Source: an uncultured Eubacteriales bacterium (GTDB lineage Bacteria; Bacillota; Clostridia; Oscillospirales; CAG-272). From it: a stretch of DNA of 5,545 nt. Shown in pieces: positions 5,467-5,545 of this stretch (positions are counted from its first letter, which is position 1; each line of letters starts with the position of its first letter). Under the pieces are notes generated by a model that was given only the letters and a program-made list of their open reading frames with translations, searched no databases and was not told where the DNA came from. The position numbers were made by a program, and so were the translations under genes. The stretch lies in contig ONVJ01000142.1 of NCBI GenBank assembly GCA_900321265.1, forward strand, positions 1 through 5,545, written 5' to 3'.

Positions 5467-5500
5467 GCAAATGTCACGGCCGGGAAACCGTGACATTTGC
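5467..5500. terminator. Perfect 13-bp hairpin, plus-strand terminator-like
   Basis: On the plus strand gcaaatgtcacgg (5467-5479) pairs perfectly with ccgtgacatttgc (5488-5500) around an eight-base loop. Four bases later the plus strand is T-rich (CTTTTTCGTTTTTTG, 5505-5519), which fits a terminator for plus-strand transcription, although no plus-strand gene is visible. In the minus direction it leads straight into the 5431-5466 hairpin. The palindrome is certain; its role is open. Confidence 0.6.
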
Positions 5501-5511
5501 CGATCTTTTTC

Positions 5512-5530
5512 GTTTTTTGCCAGAAAAAAC
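5512..5530. repeat. Short A/T-rich inverted repeat at the right edge
   Basis: On the plus strand gtttttt (5512-5518) and aaaaaac (5524-5530) form a seven-pair stem around gccag. It is weak because it is almost all A-T pairs, but it continues the run of hairpins in 5393-5530. The gene-free stretch 5266-5545 otherwise holds only the ATPase promoter and A/T-rich sequence; I see no convincing coding region there on either strand. Confidence 0.4.
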
Positions 5531-5545
5531 ACCATATTATAGAGC

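Noticed and set aside
5257..5535. Small open frames on both strands in the hairpin region
   Set aside because: Their matching peptide segment arises from the palindrome at 5431-5466. They lack good ribosome sites, and the plus-strand one overlaps the ATPase start and promoter.
1..5545. CRISPR array, tRNA, rRNA, insertion sequence
   Set aside because: No regularly spaced repeats, no cloverleaf-like sequence, no rRNA signature and no transposase-like translation or terminal inverted repeats around a gene were seen.

Overview
The window looks like chromosomal DNA of a moderately GC-rich anaerobic Firmicute, most likely an uncultured gut-type member of class Clostridia. The grounds are strong AGGAGG-type ribosome sites, sigma-A-type promoters with 17-bp spacers, the protein family set, and long palindromes of the GGGGCTGT...ACAGCCCC kind. 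The taxonomic call is inference; there is no rRNA or other marker gene here.

Every gene I can support lies on the minus strand. In transcription order from the right edge they are: a gene-free, hairpin-rich upstream region (5266-5545); an AAA-family ATPase with a DUF4143/PD-(D/E)XK-like C-terminus (5265-3883); a LysR-type regulator 20 bp later (3862-2957); O-acetylhomoserine sulfhydrylase metY (2838-1555); cysteine synthase cysK (1441-512); and the first 145 codons of an intracellular, glycoside hydrolase family 28-like beta-helix protein that runs off the left edge (437-1). All long plus-strand open frames are antisense shadows.

The centre is a small sulfur-assimilation unit. MetY fixes sulfide onto O-acetylhomoserine to give homocysteine, and CysK fixes sulfide onto O-acetylserine to give cysteine. 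They are probably co-transcribed from a TTTACA-N17-TATAAT promoter (2871-2899). Upstream of it, at about -66, sits an 8-bp inverted repeat with the ATAAC-N5-GTTAT (T-N11-A) form of a LysR-family operator, so the adjacent LysR protein is the obvious candidate regulator. There is no room for a T-box or SAM riboswitch in the roughly 26-nt leader.

Two regulatory arrangements deserve attention. Between cysK and the beta-helix gene, a perfect consensus promoter (TTGACA-N17-TATAAT) is threaded through a 13-bp-arm hairpin whose 3' arm holds the downstream Shine-Dalgarno sequence. Read-through RNA from cysK would carry the whole hairpin, whereas the gene's own transcript would start in the loop and lack the 5' arm. 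At the right edge, four hairpins are packed into about 130 bp upstream of the ATPase promoter, two of them long, perfect and directly abutting. The ATPase gene has visibly lower G+C than the sulfur genes and may be an acquired cargo gene.
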